A DNA stretch of 64,000 nucleotides from Macrosoma leucophasiata (GCA_036365455.1 JAWQUS010000032.1:15756001-15820000), one strand, 5' to 3'; numbered from the stretch's first letter, positions 1 to 14,900 are shown. The notes: a model not told the origin generated them from the sequence alone. A program made the numbers and translations.

Positions 1-2285
1 CTATGCTAGTTAGGCAACCGATATAATAGACTTTTCAGTTTATTGAATATCGTAAAGAAGTCGCTTTTACCCTTGATAATTGTTTTATATTATTTCGCAT
101 TAACATGTGAAATATATTTTATTTTTAAAGAAAAAATATTTAGATAATTATGATGAATATTGACACAATTTTGCACAAAAACGACAGAAAGTACTTACAC
201 AAGTTTTAAATAAGGTGCAGTTAGATTATACAAGAAAAACAGTTCATGTTGAAATTCAAAGCCCCATGCCAAGGATGCCGATTGGCGGGCTAGTATATTT
301 TATCGGGATGCCAAGCCCGCCGTCAGAGGCCTGGTTACCAATCTATAGTAGATAATATATCTCAGTTTCTTTTGAAATGGGGAAATGGAGGAATTTGTAA
401 ATATATTGATGCTTTCCATATTATACAAAATTGTTGAGTGTCTATTTAATTTATTATGTGTTTTTGATTATTATTAGTGGTTATTCACTCTAGGTTAGTT
501 TAAAAAAAAATGACGATGTAAAAGTGCTCTCCAGGAGCCTAATTATATGAAATAAATGAATAAACTGAATAGCAACATGGGAGTAACTTTTTAACGCAGG
601 GTATTTAAGGCGCGTGACCCGTGGATTCACTGTTGAAGGGATGATTCCTGTTTACCCATTCACCCACTGCATCAAGGTTGGAATTAATTTTAACAAATAT
701 CGATATTTGTTTGTTGACTCTTTAAAACAATTATATATTATCTCGTTAGTTATTTACGCCTGTATTTTGTCGTAACGGAGCTAGGGATAAAGAAGTATAC
801 AAGGTGTCACCGAAAGGTCCAACAATATTGAAATGTGTTCATCTATATCAAGTTTCAAATCATCAATATACATAAACAATAACGGTCTTATTCATAAAAA
901 GTTATAACACCTCGTTATAACAAACGTTATTCATAATAGTATTTTAGCGCTAAAGCACTTTATAAACCCACTATAAAGTTATGGAGGCCAGAACTCTACT
1001 ATAACAGTGCTATAAGGACAAAAGATGGCCGACATTCAACAGCTAATTGTTGAAATTGACATTGGGCCCGTTCCATTAATCGATTACAACGACCGTAACG
1101 CCCTTTGCTTTGTTCCACCTGAGGCCCGTGGTCGTCGCGAGCGGTCGTTTGACGTCATAAATAACGTCACTGTTCGCGACCGCATTGCGTCCACTCCGAT
1201 CCACCAATATTTTGTGCTTTCAAGCGGTTTCAGCGGTCTTGGTCGCGGTTGTTACGGTCGATTAATGGAACGAAGCTAGGAAGTGCGCGCGATTTTTAAA
1301 ACATGACTTTATGTCACCTGTGTCGTAGATTTTTTTCCTTTTATTCGAAATAAGGTCATTTTCACACATAATTTGTAGACAATTTGGCGTGTTTGATCTC
1401 TTGTTGGATCCATTTGTCCACTGAATTCCTTGCACTGGCAACATTTTGTCTATTAGCAGAATTTTAACTATGGAAGGTTTATAGAACGTTTATGAATAAA
1501 CAATTTTACAGAACGTTTGATAGGCTTCATTAGTCAAAATGCTCTATAGAGCATTTTGACTAATGAATGCTATAAACCTTTTATAAGCGTTTTTATGAAT
1601 AAGACCGTAAGAATTAAATCACAACTTTTTTGTCATGTGGGCTTTGGAACTCTTCCAGTGAATGACAAAGAATGTCCCATATTTTTTTGTTTAGTCTTAT
1701 CTTGCCGTTTGTAAAAGAAAGTATGGAACATTCTGTTGATACCTATTTTTATCATTAAGTATTTTTGGACTATTATTTATTTTGTTTACTTTGACATATT
1801 AATCAACGTATCAATTGTTATTCGCTTTAATTATATATTTGTAATTTGACCTATCACAAGCGAATTCTATTATTTCCAAGTGATTAAATGAATTTTTGAG
1901 TTTGAGTTTGATTCAAGGTTGAAAATTTTATTATTTATAATTTTATTTGACAACCCTAACAAGTCGTCAATAATACCGTGCGTGGTGACAGTGAGGCAAA
2001 CAGTACGCGTGTGTGCGTATGAAATCCAGATTCTCAGCAATTCATACAGGTACGCACATACGCGTAGCGTTTGTCTTCGACTGATACGCTGTGGTAGCTG
2101 TTGTTATCAGGGTTGAAACGCATAAAATTTGAATCAAAGTTTGACTCGTAATAACTGACGATTTTATATTCTCAGGAGAAAAAGACATTGGGGGATGAAG
2201 TCAACATTAGTGGTAGGCATGGACTGTTGAAATATTGTTGGACCTTTGACGATTGAAATTTGTAAAATAAAAAAGGGCAACTCAC
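1..2285 (-). other. CPD intron 16 (partial): repeats, no exon found
   Basis: Positions 1-150 match the tail of the tRNA-like SINE-C family in reverse (compare 13740-13885). Positions 883-1607 are a foldback element listed separately. The remainder (about 150-880 and 1610-2285) is AT-rich with nothing I can name. Confidence 0.6.
883..1607. mobile_element. PIF/Harbinger-like foldback element, 725 bp
   Basis: The ends are inverted repeats (CGGTCTTATTCATAAAA and its complement) and are flanked by TAA at 880-882 and 1608-1610, the 3-bp duplication typical of PIF/Harbinger transposons. It shares the TTATTCATAA terminus with three shorter elements here (19780, 29336, 63090). Inside is a perfect 42-bp palindrome at 1526-1567 and an 84-codon ORF (1025-1279, +; starts MADIQQLIVEI) with no recognisable domain, which may be a transposase remnant or chance. 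Confidence 0.8.
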
Positions 2286-2952
2286 CCGTATTGGCCACCT
2301 CAACGAAATTCATGATCCCTTTCAAATTGTATCTCCAACTCCAGGCGATCTCACTTTCCATCGGCATCTTACAACAACTGACACCCACAGACACTATAGG
2401 AGTGTTGTATCTCTCACTTATCAAATCAATTAAGTCCCCATGCACAGTATTCTTAGTATTCTGACACTGGTACTTATTATTCGGCGTCCTATTATCTTGA
2501 TACTTCTCGGCAAACTTCTCATATATCTCCTTCGATAGCTCCGGGAATATAACGTCTTCTGTGCCCGAAGCCAACTCAAGGACCAAATCGTATCGTTCAG
2601 ACTCTATCAAGTTTATAAACGCCTTCTCTCTTGTGTAATTCGAGAGTGGGTTCAAGTTTTTCTTTGTTAGGTAAGTGTACACGCTATCTCCGAATTCTTC
2701 TTCGATCGGTTTATAGTCACATTTGTCTGTACCGTCGTAGTCTTTCAATAATTTACTGTACAACGGGTCTAAATTCGGTATGAAATGTAGAACAGTATTG
2801 GTTAATAAAGTTCTGTGTATGGGTTCACCTATGGTGTAAGCGGTCGCTATGTGTCGCGCGAAGTTGAGCAATAGCTCTTGTCCCAAAGGTTGAGAACCGT
2901 AAAGGTTGCTTATTAGGGCGATGTGAAATTTGGTTTCTTCGGGAGAACCCAT
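2286..2952 (-). CDS. CPD: CPD exon 16: body of inactive third domain
   Basis: Encodes residues 877-1098 plus one base. [20 protein letters not shown] aligns with the zinc motif but has Tyr and Gln in place of His and Glu (Y894, Q897). The Asn-Arg and LHGG motifs are absent and the catalytic Glu region reads [11 protein letters not shown]. Acceptor GTTTACAG, donor ACGG|GTGAGT. The next exon is not visible in 1-2285. Confidence 0.94.
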
Positions 2953-5900
2953 CTGTAAACCGGAATAAGATTGTCACAAGTTTGATTGTGGAATTAATAA
3001 GCCCAAAACTGTCAAATCAGAATGTTTTAACTGGAATCAGAATGTTTTGAATTTGAATTACTGGCGGTAGAGCTCCAGTGACGGAGCTCGCGGGCGTAGG
3101 CACCACCGCATTACCTAATATACTTGCCACTTAATGGTAGTGTTCAGCACTATCGTATTCCGGTCAGGTGGTAATGTATGGCCCTGTTATTACCGGCACA
3201 GAGGCATAACACCTCAGGAGTGGTAACGCATCTGCATTTTGACCTTAGTCTCTGTGTCTATAGGCTGCAGTCATCGCTTATCATCTTCGTCATCAGTGTG
3301 AACTGCATGGTTGTTTACCACTTCCATTAAATAAAAAAAAAACAAAAAAAATGGAATTGTATCTCTTTTGCAATAAATAAGCACACTCAACATCTCATAC
3401 TTTTTGCACACACTTACCCACACAACATATTAAAAAAGTTATTACATAAATTGTCGTGCAGAAAACCAAGTTTTGCCTTATTTCATAAAAGATTAACGAA
3501 AGTCTTCTATTTATAATGTAGTTAATATGTGCAATTAACCAATGTTGTTGCATTATCGATGAATAAACAATGAAAAAAAAACAAAATTCATTCATAGAAA
3601 TTAGTAGAATGGTACCAAAATTAAAATATTAGGGTAATAAATGAGTCAGCTCTTGATGAAAAAGGATGCAGCATCATCAACTCGTGATGGAGGATACTAA
3701 ATATGAGAAACAAAATTCATTCTAAAAATCAGTAACATGATAGCACCTAATATAGCCACGATATCTCAATTCCCAATCGCATATCTGTGTGAAAGAAAAA
3801 ATATAATTTAACTCCCCGTACGTACGTAACATAATAAAATAATTGATCTCTTAAAGGAGATGTTGCGAGCTCGGCTCTGGTTCGTACACTACCTCAAAAA
3901 ATGGGTAAAAAAAGAAGAATCCGAAAAAAATACTTTTAATTTATTCAAGAATATATTTTAGAGTTACAACCACATTTAATTCACACGATTTTATTATTTT
4001 CAACCATGGTCAACATGGCGGCGATACAGTATACGTACGCTTGGGATAGTACCTATGTAGATAAAACAAAACGAATGCTATCTGTATCTTACTAGTCCAT
4101 CACTTAATAACAAAAAAACAATGTATCGAATCGATCAATTTAAAGAAGTTCCGATTAATTTCTTTAAATTGGAAATCGATTAGTATCGATTAGTGGAATT
4201 TGTCAAAATGACATTGCCCTCCAAATTGTTGGTTTTGAGTTGCAATTCTTACTGCAAATAATGTTTTGTAACTGCAAACAAAGCTAAATAAGTAAAAATA
4301 TGCAGCAAAAACGTTTTTACAATGATTATGCCTGTTAATGATACTGTGTACAATACATGGCCGGAGGTCCATACATTTTTGCAAAATGTCCTTTCCGCAT
4401 TATCTTAGACATGAAATTGGTACTGTACAGGACTCAACAGTTAATAATGCACATCGAGTCTGCGAAAGAGACGATCGGCTCGTTTCGACTTCGTAGAGCG
4501 TTATCTCTGCTGCACACTGCCTACGTAAACACTGACAGTCCGGGTCAACTTGATCAAAATGGTCGACAAACGTCAAATAGGTACCGTGCGAAAGAGATAA
4601 CGCTATTCAGACCCGAAATAAGCCCGAAGTCTTCTCCCTAGGATCGATGTGCAATATTGATTGTTGAGCACTGTACTTGTTTATATTCAATGGCAATGAT
4701 AGACTGAATAGCAGTAAATAGATAGAATGTAATGATGGGTAACAAGCTGGCGACAGCGAAAAATATACCGACGTTTTCAGGGATTAAGACTGGTGGCAGA
4801 GCTTAAGTGATGGAGCTCGAGAGCGCAGGCACTACCGCATTATTGCTAAAGATCTTAGTTCTCAGGGGTTGCTACGCAAGTGCACTTTGACCTCTGGTTA
4901 TTGTGTAGATATCTATAACCTGCGGTCGTCACTTAACATCCATGTGAACTGCAAATCTATATTGCTTAATCTGTGATTACTAAGGAATCTATTCACCAAA
5001 TCCTCACGTCATTTACAATTTCTTCGGAAATAAAAGGGGTCATTCTGAATTTGAAGTGGAAGGACCTCCAAATTCAGAAATAACAAATTGTAATTGATTA
5101 CCAAATATAACAAAATATGATTTATGCAAGTCATAATTTCTCCCAAAATCTGCCCATCCTGAAAAAGCTTTGTCTAGGACCGCATCTGCCTCTCAATTTA
5201 CGCACGCAGCTTGACGTTACCTGGTCAGTGATCTTCAGCTCATGTATCTGCGCGGTCTTCAGGCTGTCCCCGGCGCGGAACTCCGCGATGTCAGGGTACT
5301 TGTTCTCCAGCCCCGACAGCTCCACGTACATCTCCAGCGGCGTGTGATACTTGCGGTGCACTATGTTTTCTAGTACGCTGGAATTTCGGGCACTGTTATT
5401 ATGGCTTCAAATTAAGCGTTTGGTCAGAGAATATGTATAGAATGGACACTTCGACGTTCCGCCCGATTTCACCGCCACACCCATCGCCCCCCCTTGAGAG
5501 AAAGTTGAATAGAATAGAATAGAATAGAATAGAATAGAAAATATTTTTATTTCGAATAGATCTTTACAGATACTTTCAAAACGTCAATAAATCATAAACT
5601 ACCTAGAGCGAATAACCATTACATATAGTAAAGAAAAATCATATATTAATAGTAAATTAAAAATTAAAATTTAAACTATTTGGTTAAAACATAATAATCA
5701 TAAAATTTTTCAATTCCTTCAATGATAATAAATGAAGAAAAAGAAAAACTTATTCGTCAAGATCAATGTTATTCACTTAGCAGAGTTCCAAGTGCAGTCA
5801 CTACTGAGAAGAACTCCGCTACCCAACAAACTCCAACAGTGAGGTTGCGAACGGGCGAGCGAGCGATCTATTTTTAGTTAATTTCGTCACGTAGTCAGTG

Positions 5901-8900
5901 CCACGACTTATTTCACGAGGTAATCTATACTAATATTATAAAGCTGAAGAGTTTGTTTGTTTGAACGCGCTAATCTCAGGAACTACTGGTCCGATTTGAA
6001 AAGTTTTTTCAGTGTTAGATAGCCCATTTATCGAGGTAATATATCATCGCTGTGACTAATAGGAACGGAGCAGCGGGGGCGAAGCCGGGGTGGTCTAGTA
6101 ATTAATAAAAGGTGTTACATTTCTGTGTGCGCGTGTATCTACTGATTGATGTCTGCGTAACAGGTAACCAGAATAAGAGTTTGTATGGAATTTTAGCCGA
6201 GTATCCGGGGTGTGGTTTGGTGTCGGCCTGCGACGTTGTAAGTTGCGGTGCGGTTGTTATACCGCGCACAGATCGTTGTTCTCATACAAATGTAAACTCG
6301 AAGAACTGACAGCCGTTGTCGTGTACCGAAAAACGAATTGTAGGTACCCCCTACGAGATGGACCGATGACTTTGTGAAGGTCATGGGCTATTGCTGGATG
6401 AGGACCGCTCGTTGTGACAATCTTTGGGGCAGCAGTGGACGTCTTTCGACTGAAATGATGATAGAAATATCAGGCTATGTGTATGATCTTTTGTTAAAGT
6501 ACTACCGTCGGGTGTGACGATTGAAATGTATAAAAAGCCAGCCGACGCAACCAGTACACAAAACGTCTTAACTTGATAGAGTCCTTAAGGACGCTAATAG
6601 GTGTTTGGTTGAACAAAGAATTAAAGGAAGCGATAGCTATCGTCGGACTAGGCAAGGTTATGCTCAAGAGGGCCCTTGCCGCTGACCTTCATGAAATTAG
6701 TAGTTCCTGAATTATATAACAAAAATAAAATAGAATGTTACAATTTAAATGAGAGTCCGATTTCATTTATGGCCCGTAGCCAAACCTAAGTCATCAGAAC
6801 AGTTTTTGTGAACGGATAACGGGTGAGACTATTCTTCTCTCTGTGAATGGATCGTGGTGTTCAATCAGCGTTATAAACTTTCCTGTGCACGGTTAAAATA
6901 TAACTTCAGCGATGCGGTGCAGCGCGCACCTGCGTCGGAAGCCTGATCATAATTTTCAATTGGCATAATAATATGGCTTGCATATGAACTTGTCATGATC
7001 ATAAATATAATATGTCCTATGAGCCTGAATATAGGATAATGGTCTAAAAGTCTGGGACTGTCAGACTCATCATCTATACACTAGGTATAGTGATCTGTGA
7101 TCTATACTTATAATAAATCTGTAGAAGTGTAAATTCTGTACATTAAAAATATTGAAAAAATAAATATCAGGGGATGTTATTAGATCGATACCGAACACAA
7201 ATATGTGATTAGAATTTTTTTTGTCTGTCTGTCTGTCTGTTTGTTCAAGCATCACATAAAAACTACTGGTCCGATTACAATGAAACTTGGTATGATTATA
7301 CTTTAACCTTTGGCGCACAACACTGGGTACTTTTTATCCCGAAAAAATGTCTGTTTGTCTGTGTGTTTCTGCACCCTAATTTCAGAAACGGCTTATTCGA
7401 TTTGCAGTTTTCACTAATATATTGTGGTAAGTTTCACTTAACATTTACTGTTTGTTTCACGTGAATCGGTTCAGATATAAAAAAGTTATGACAATTAAAG
7501 AATCATATCGAATATTTTTAAGCTATTCTGTATCTTAGTTCTATCTTTTAGGGGGTTTCGTACCTAAAAGGTAAAACCCTAAAAAGCTAAAAGGGACCCT
7601 ACGGATTACTAATCCTCCGCTGTCTGTCTGTCTGTCTGTTCGTCCGTCCGTCTGTCACCAGGCTGTCTCTCATAAATAGTGATATTTCTGTTACCGCTAT
7701 AAAAAAAAACAAATTAATAACTAAAAATAAGAAAATGAAAATATTAAGGGGTCCAAGGGGGCATACAATAATAGTGTTTTTTTTTCGATAATAACGGTAG
7801 CAAGTAGACGCTTAAAATTTTCACAGAATTTTTAGGTTATATGTTGTATTGTAGCTTCCATAGTAAATCTATACATACATATACATACATACATACATAC
7901 ATGTATACATACAAATAAATACAATTAGGGTGTCTGTAATATTAAAATAACCACTTTTTACTAAACGCATATGTATGTATACACGGTACATAGACATAAA
8001 TTGAAAAAAATGTTTAGTATGTCTGTCTATTTGGCGGGGCTAATCTTGGGAATGGCTGGACCGATTTTGACGGGACTTTCACTGGCAGTTGATGTAATAT
8101 GGAGTAACTTACGCTACTTTTATACTAGCTGCGCCCACGACTTCGTCCGGGTAGATACTGAACAATTATATTTTTTCTCACGAAGGCGAAGTCGCGGGCA
8201 CAGCTAGTTTTATAATATGTACATACATAAAACATGGCAAGTATACTATTTAATGTGGTCCATTAAGGATTACCTTCCCTTATTCGAAGTGAAGATCTTC
8301 ATCTTACATACATATCTATATACAAATTAATAGAATTTGAGTGTCTCAGATTATGACGGGACTTTCACTGTCAGATAGCTGATGTAATAAGGAGTAACTC
8401 AGGCTTCTTTTATACTAACTGCGCCCACGAGTTCGTCCGGATAGATACTGAACAATCATATTTTTTCTCACGTGGACGAAGTCGCGGGCAACAACTAGTT
8501 ATATAATATGTAAATACATAAAACATGGCAAGTTTACTATTTCATGGTCCAATACACATTCATGATTTACCTTCCCTTATTCGAAGTGAAGATCTTCATC
8601 TATCAAGCTAATTCCTATATATTTTTTCACGCACTTCCGACTACTTGATATTTCTAATTAGTTTTTAGCTGTGTTGAGATCTTGATTATAGTTTTTTTAA
8701 TTTATAGCCAGATCATACAATAAAAAGTTTCCTGTGATATTTTTATGTGTCCAAATATGGACGGCGCAGCAGGATCTTTGTGTCATGACCTCGTAGGCGC
8801 TTTTTGAATACAGAACTCCTACAATACTAGCTAGTTGCGGACGCGTAAAATACCTTTAGCGTAGTGTGCGAGCCAGTATTCAAATGTATGCGACATGCTT

Positions 8901-11900
8901 AGAGATTCCTGTTTGATTACTTGTTTTCAAGAGTCGCGTACTATATTCGATGCCTACGCGTTATTCTCATATTGGGAGAAGGGCCTAGTGTACGTTATTT
9001 AAATAGACCAACATTTTTAGCCCATAAAAATAAATAAACATTTAAAACAGTTCTAATAATTTTTCTAAACAGAAGTTTCTTCAGCACAACGTATAGTCAA
9101 AGAATATAGCAGTCTTTAAGAATACTGACAATATTCAAAGCAGTAAGACATTGCAAATAAATAAAAATGTTAGTGAAGGCGGACAGTTAGTGCGAAAACA
9201 GAAACAATAGATACGTGCAAATAACATTTATTACATAAAGTTATATACTAAATACATTCAATATAAGATAGAAACGTAAATGTTAGGACGGACTAATTAC
9301 TATATATCGTTGTAATTTTAAAACTTCCATGTAACATTTCAGTTGAAGTTGACAAATGTTGTGCAATCAGTGGAATGTCAAACTGGTAAAGTGTACTTTA
9401 TAATGTACTTGTACTTATATAGAAAATGTAGCATAGGTCGCGCCACGTAAAAAGAACGCTGGAAGAAAGTAGAAGGGATGTGTTCGCGCATCGGTACACT
9501 CGCGCACGAAAGTACTAGCCCTATTGGTTTATTTTTGATCTAGCTTTCGCTTGCGGTTTCGTGTATTGGTAGGCAGATTGAAAACTATATTACATAGAAT
9601 AACATAAAATGAAATAAAAACACATGACGCGCAGGTTGACCGCCAGCGTTCTTTTTACCTGGCGCGACCTATAGCTAGTTTGTGGTCCTCAGATGCGACT
9701 CAACGACGTGTCCGACAATATGTCCGGACTTTACAATTGCCCGGTGAAGTAGACAAGCAGACTTAGGTCGCCTGGACACGTATTGTTCACATAAGATCAA
9801 TCCAAAAAAAATCTATGGAAGCCTCAACTGTCAACATTATTTTATGCAATTAATATCGTAATTATAATCGAAAATACTTGTTTTTATGTATGTATGTATG
9901 TATCTTCACGCCAGGTCCCTAACGGGGTAGGCAGAGAGTGTAGAGCGCCAGATATCCCGGTTCTGACAAACCTCTCGCGCCTCGTCTACCTTCATCATTC
10001 TCTTCATACATGCACGCCGATTCCCAAGCCTTTTGACCCCACCATCAGACAGAACTCTGACCTATTTGGTCATACTTGTTTTTATGAATATGGAAATTTT
10101 ATAAAACCAGATTTTTTTTATTTTATGCTGGCAAAACTGATAGAATTAAAAAGAAATGTCACATGTGGTAGTTTTAAATATACAATGATAATAATTCATA
10201 GTAACACAATGACAACATTCCGTTAAATAATATTAAAAAAAATAAGGACGGAATTCAATACCAAAATTTTAGTTGTTAAAATACCTAAAGTTAAATCGCC
10301 AATCAAATTACTAAAAATAGATGAATGTCCAATATATATATATACAATGTGTAACGGAAATAACGCACACCCTCAAACACCCCAATTAGAAATGTAAAAG
10401 TGGCAAACAAGCATGCAGTTTACATTGATGTTAAGTGATAACTGCAGCCTATAAACACCCACACAAAGACCAAGGTTAAAATGCAGATGCGCTACCACTC
10501 CTGAGGCCTAAGGTGTTATGCCTCTGTGCCGGAAATTACAGGGCCGTACATTACCACCTGACCGGAACACGATAGTGCTGAACACTACCATTTAGCGGCA
10601 AGTATATTAGGTAATGCGGTGGTGCCTACGCCCGCGAGCTCCGTCACTGAAGCTCTACCACCAGTAAAGAACTGAACATGAACTGAAACTAAATGTTTAA
10701 GTATTAAATATGTTTTATTTAAGCAATAAGTTGTCCTCAATTTGAACGAACAGTATGACTCTACCTACGGCCGCACATTAAACACAAACCTACTCACACG
10801 CACACGCACAGTGTCGTAATGTGATGTAGCGTTACCGGAAGTGTATTATTATTATATTGTTAAATTGTTTAATAACAAAAGAGGCAGTTTGGCATTCTAA
10901 TCGTATCAAGGCGCCAGACAAGGTCAACAGAATACCAACGCTGGGTCTTCCGATCCAGCATATTATTATGCTGAATGGGGACCTATTTGGACATTAAATA
11001 TATTGTGTTTTTTGTATGTACTGTAATTTTATATCCATTTTTTTTCTATCTGCTTGTTAAAACATTTTATTTTTTTGTCCAAATAAATATTTTTTCTGTC
11101 TTTCTTGCAACCTGCGCAACACCGCCATTTAACACTCGTTAGTAATAAGATTCATTTTCAATATTTTAAAACGCACGCCTGAACAAGTTCTATTGAAATT
11201 GTTGAGACTAGAATTTATTTCGGATAGACGTAAGTCTTGTTTGTATTGACTGTCCACCAAATGGGTGACCATAATTTTCATAATTATAATTAATTTTGGG
11301 ATAAAAAAAAATCCTATATAAAACGTGCTTGAAATCGATTCGGTTATCGATTCTGAACAAACTACATTCAAAGTGTGCGTTCATATCGTTACACGTTATA
11401 TAATAAGTGTCTTTTCTTTCTTTTTCTAAAAGAAATGAAAAAAACTATGAGTATTAAGGAGTGTAAAGAGTATTGATGATGAGTGATAGTGATTAAAGTA
11501 AACATTGTACGAGTATAAAAATAAAATTACTAAAAAGCGATATTGAAAACGTAGTTAGTATGATTAAGTCTTTAGTATAACGTTTATTTTTTTTTTTTAA
11601 ATGTTTATTATATTCCAAAAAATGAATAAATAGTAAAAAGAATATTAAATCATGCAATTCATTTTCTTGATTGAAAATACGAGTATAGTTTCACCGAAAT
11701 AAATATACACACTAACATTGTTCTCAATATAAGCAAACACATTGTCAAGAAGGTAAAACACAAATCGTTGTTAAAAAGTCCACGTTAACTCCCACTATGT
11801 TGGTCACAAGATAACGTATCTGACATATTAGTATCGCAAAAAATTTAAGAAGGCTGAATTTGTCATTTTTATTTATGTTAAAACTGCGGTACAAAGCTTT

Positions 11901-14900
11901 TATTGCTATCTTTTATGGAACGAAATAAAACCTCAATTACTTTATTGATTACAGATGACATTTATTAATAAATCTGGAATGCACTACACTTCTTATAAGA
12001 ATATGCACCTTTTCAACAATTTGCGCGTATATTAGTTGTGCAATGTCAAAACACACGTTATCGGGTGGCAAACATAGTGAATCCAGTAGGCGTATTATAT
12101 AACTCGGTGGTCATCAAAGTTGAAAGTCACTTTGCAGTACATTTCTGTTTTATTAAAACGATCGCAATTATCACTTTACACCAAAACAGCAATGCACTAC
12201 AAAGTGGCTACCGAAACGATGTCAACGGAGATAGATAATAGGCCTTCAGTTCAGAGCGCGACTTACCGGAAGTCATAAGCAGAAGACCAGTGTTGCGGGT
12301 CGTCCGGCATCAGCGTGAAGTTGAGGCTGACTGAGCTCTTGGGGGGTATCGACACTTGCTCCGTCACGCTCTCGTATCTGTGACCAAAGGAAACACGAGG
12401 TGATTAAATTTTACCTGTGGTAGAGTTACAGTGTAGAAGCTCGTGGGCGTAGGCACCACAGCCTACAAATAAGTAATCATTAGGAGTAACTCCCAGACAG
12501 TGGCGTGACACCTTCTCTTTAAATAACCAAAAATATTATTATATTATTAAATAGAAGTCAGTTCAAGTCAAAAACTCACCCCTCCTTAAAAACAGTGACG
12601 TTATAGTCGCCCGGCGTCAGCAGTCTCCAGTAGTCCCCGTCAGCAGCGGTGCGCACGACGTGCCGGATGCCCGCCACGCTCACCGTCACGTTGGGCAGAG
12701 CGTGCCCGATGTGGCTGTGGACGAACCCGTGGACTCCGTAATGGACCTGATGGTGGAATTAAAGAAAATTCTTGAAAAATATGACTGCAAAAACACAAAG
12801 GTAGTCGCGTACTGCGTAACTGCCTCGGTAGCCTAGTGGTAGCAGGCCACTACTACTACGCTGAGGTCCTGGGTTCGATTCCCGGGTAGGGGGATCAGAG
12901 ATAATGGTGTAAAGTCCTTTATCTCTGGTTCTATTGGGATTTTTCCATTTTCTGGAAATTTCCCAGTACCTCGAAGTTTGGTAATGTGCCCGGAGATGTC
13001 AACAGGCTCGCCACCTGTTACATGGGCCAAAAACGTAACGCCGGTTACGTTTTTGGCCATCGTGGGTGTTTGCATGTATGCTTGAATGCATGCATTTACC
13101 TCTGCCTACCTCTTCGGGGATTACAGGCGTAAAGTTACGTTTTTTTGAAGTTACTTAGTCGCGTAACAGTTGTGGAAAGGACTGTGGACAATTAACAATT
13201 ATGCATCTTTAACTTTTAACACTGTTCGAAAATCAGACAACAGTTTTTTTATATAAGGAAGATGGCAAACAAGCACACAGCTCACATCGATGTTAAATGA
13301 TGACTGCAGCCTATAGACATCTACATAAAAACCAGAGGTCACAATGCAGATGCGTTGCCACTCCTGAGACCTAAGGTGTCATGTTTCAGTGATAGTTATT
13401 ACAAGGCCATACGTTACCATCTAACCGGAACACGATAGTACCGAACACTACCACTTAGCGGCAGATAAAACGAAATAAAACGGACCATACCTATGTGGTC
13501 TGCAGGACTGAAGGGGTTAACCCCATGCCTTGCATGGGCTTCACGTTTGCCGTGAATTATAATGAGGAATTGTAGCTATTTCTCTCTATAGATATAACCT
13601 CGATGTTGTATTGGGATAACAAACCACCTTGGAGACATTTCATTTTTAAAGAAAAATGGAAAGAAAAGTTTGACTTCAGGCGAGACTCGAACTCGCGGCC
13701 TACTGGGAATCTAGTCCAGCCGCTCTTCCAATTTCTTTTAAATTTTTCTTTAAAAATAAAATATATTTCACAAGCATGTGTTAATGCGAAATAATATAAA
13801 ACAATTATTAAAGGTAAAAGCGACTTCTTTACGATATTCAATAAACTGATAAGTCTATTATATCGGTTACCTAACTAGCATAGTTGGCAATAGATGGCGC
13901 TGCTGCTACCATAAAGCAATGCAATAGATGTGAAGGAAAGATTTGACAAATCGGGCAGGGCTTCAGTAGCTCAATTGGAAGAGCGGCTGGACTAGATTCC
14001 CAATAGGCCGCGAGTTCGAGTCTCGCCTGAAGTCAAATTTTTCTTTCCATTTTTCTTTAAAAATAAAATATATTTCACAAGCATGTGTTAATGCGAAATA
14101 ATATAAAAACAAGTCTTTTACATTTTAGTAGTGTACTCAGGGTCACTGCATTACCTAACCTGCTTGCCAAAACGGGATTACATGGTAATGAAAAGACACG
14201 TAATTTTTAGGTGTTTCATTTAGATACCTGCTCAATAAACTGCAATAGGGCCTCCTTGTTATCATCCCAGTATGTGGGCAGGTCGTCGGCCGGAGGGAAC
14301 TTATAGCACCCCAGCTCCAGGGTGATCTCCATGTCGTTAGTGTGCAGGTAGTTCCAGTCTTGCATGCCGCCCGCTAGTACGTACCTGATGGTGAGTTATG
14401 TGGGAATATGAATAGAGAACTTAAAATGTAACTATATTGGCCGAATACTCAAACGTCACTCAATTTTAAGCAACCCTCAAATGTGCGCTATCTCTTCCGT
14501 TTGAATGTGTTTTATAAAGACACTTTTAAGTCCCACTTAGATTTGAGTGACGTTTGAGTATTTGGCCGTAAAGGTCATAGCTCAGTACAGCCACCCGGCA
14601 CCCGACCAGAACCGCTTCGTTTTACGGCGTGCACTCGTTGTCGACGGATTGTCCACGGGTGAATGACGCGATGTTACGTGTGAACCACTCGTATCGAGCA
14701 TACGAAACGAGTGGTTCACACGTAACATCGCGATAACATACGACGATCGGCTAGTTTCGACTTCATAGAACGTTATCTCTGCTGCACAGTGCCTGCGTAC
14801 GCACTGATAGCGCGCTATTGGTCAAAAATTGATCAAGATGGTCGGTCGACAAACGTCACATGGGTAAGGTGTAAAAGATAACCCTCTACAGATAGAGATT

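Noticed and set aside
1025..1279. 84-codon ORF as a host gene
   Set aside because: It lies wholly inside a TAA-flanked foldback element and shows no known domain; treated as element content.
6520..6560. TATAAAAAG followed about 25 bp later by CCAGTACA, like an insect core promoter
   Set aside because: No plausible coding exon follows on the plus strand, and such strings are expected by chance in intron DNA.
11305..11370. TATATAAAA with a downstream palindromic ATCGAT pair as a promoter
   Set aside because: No gene downstream; AT-rich intron background.
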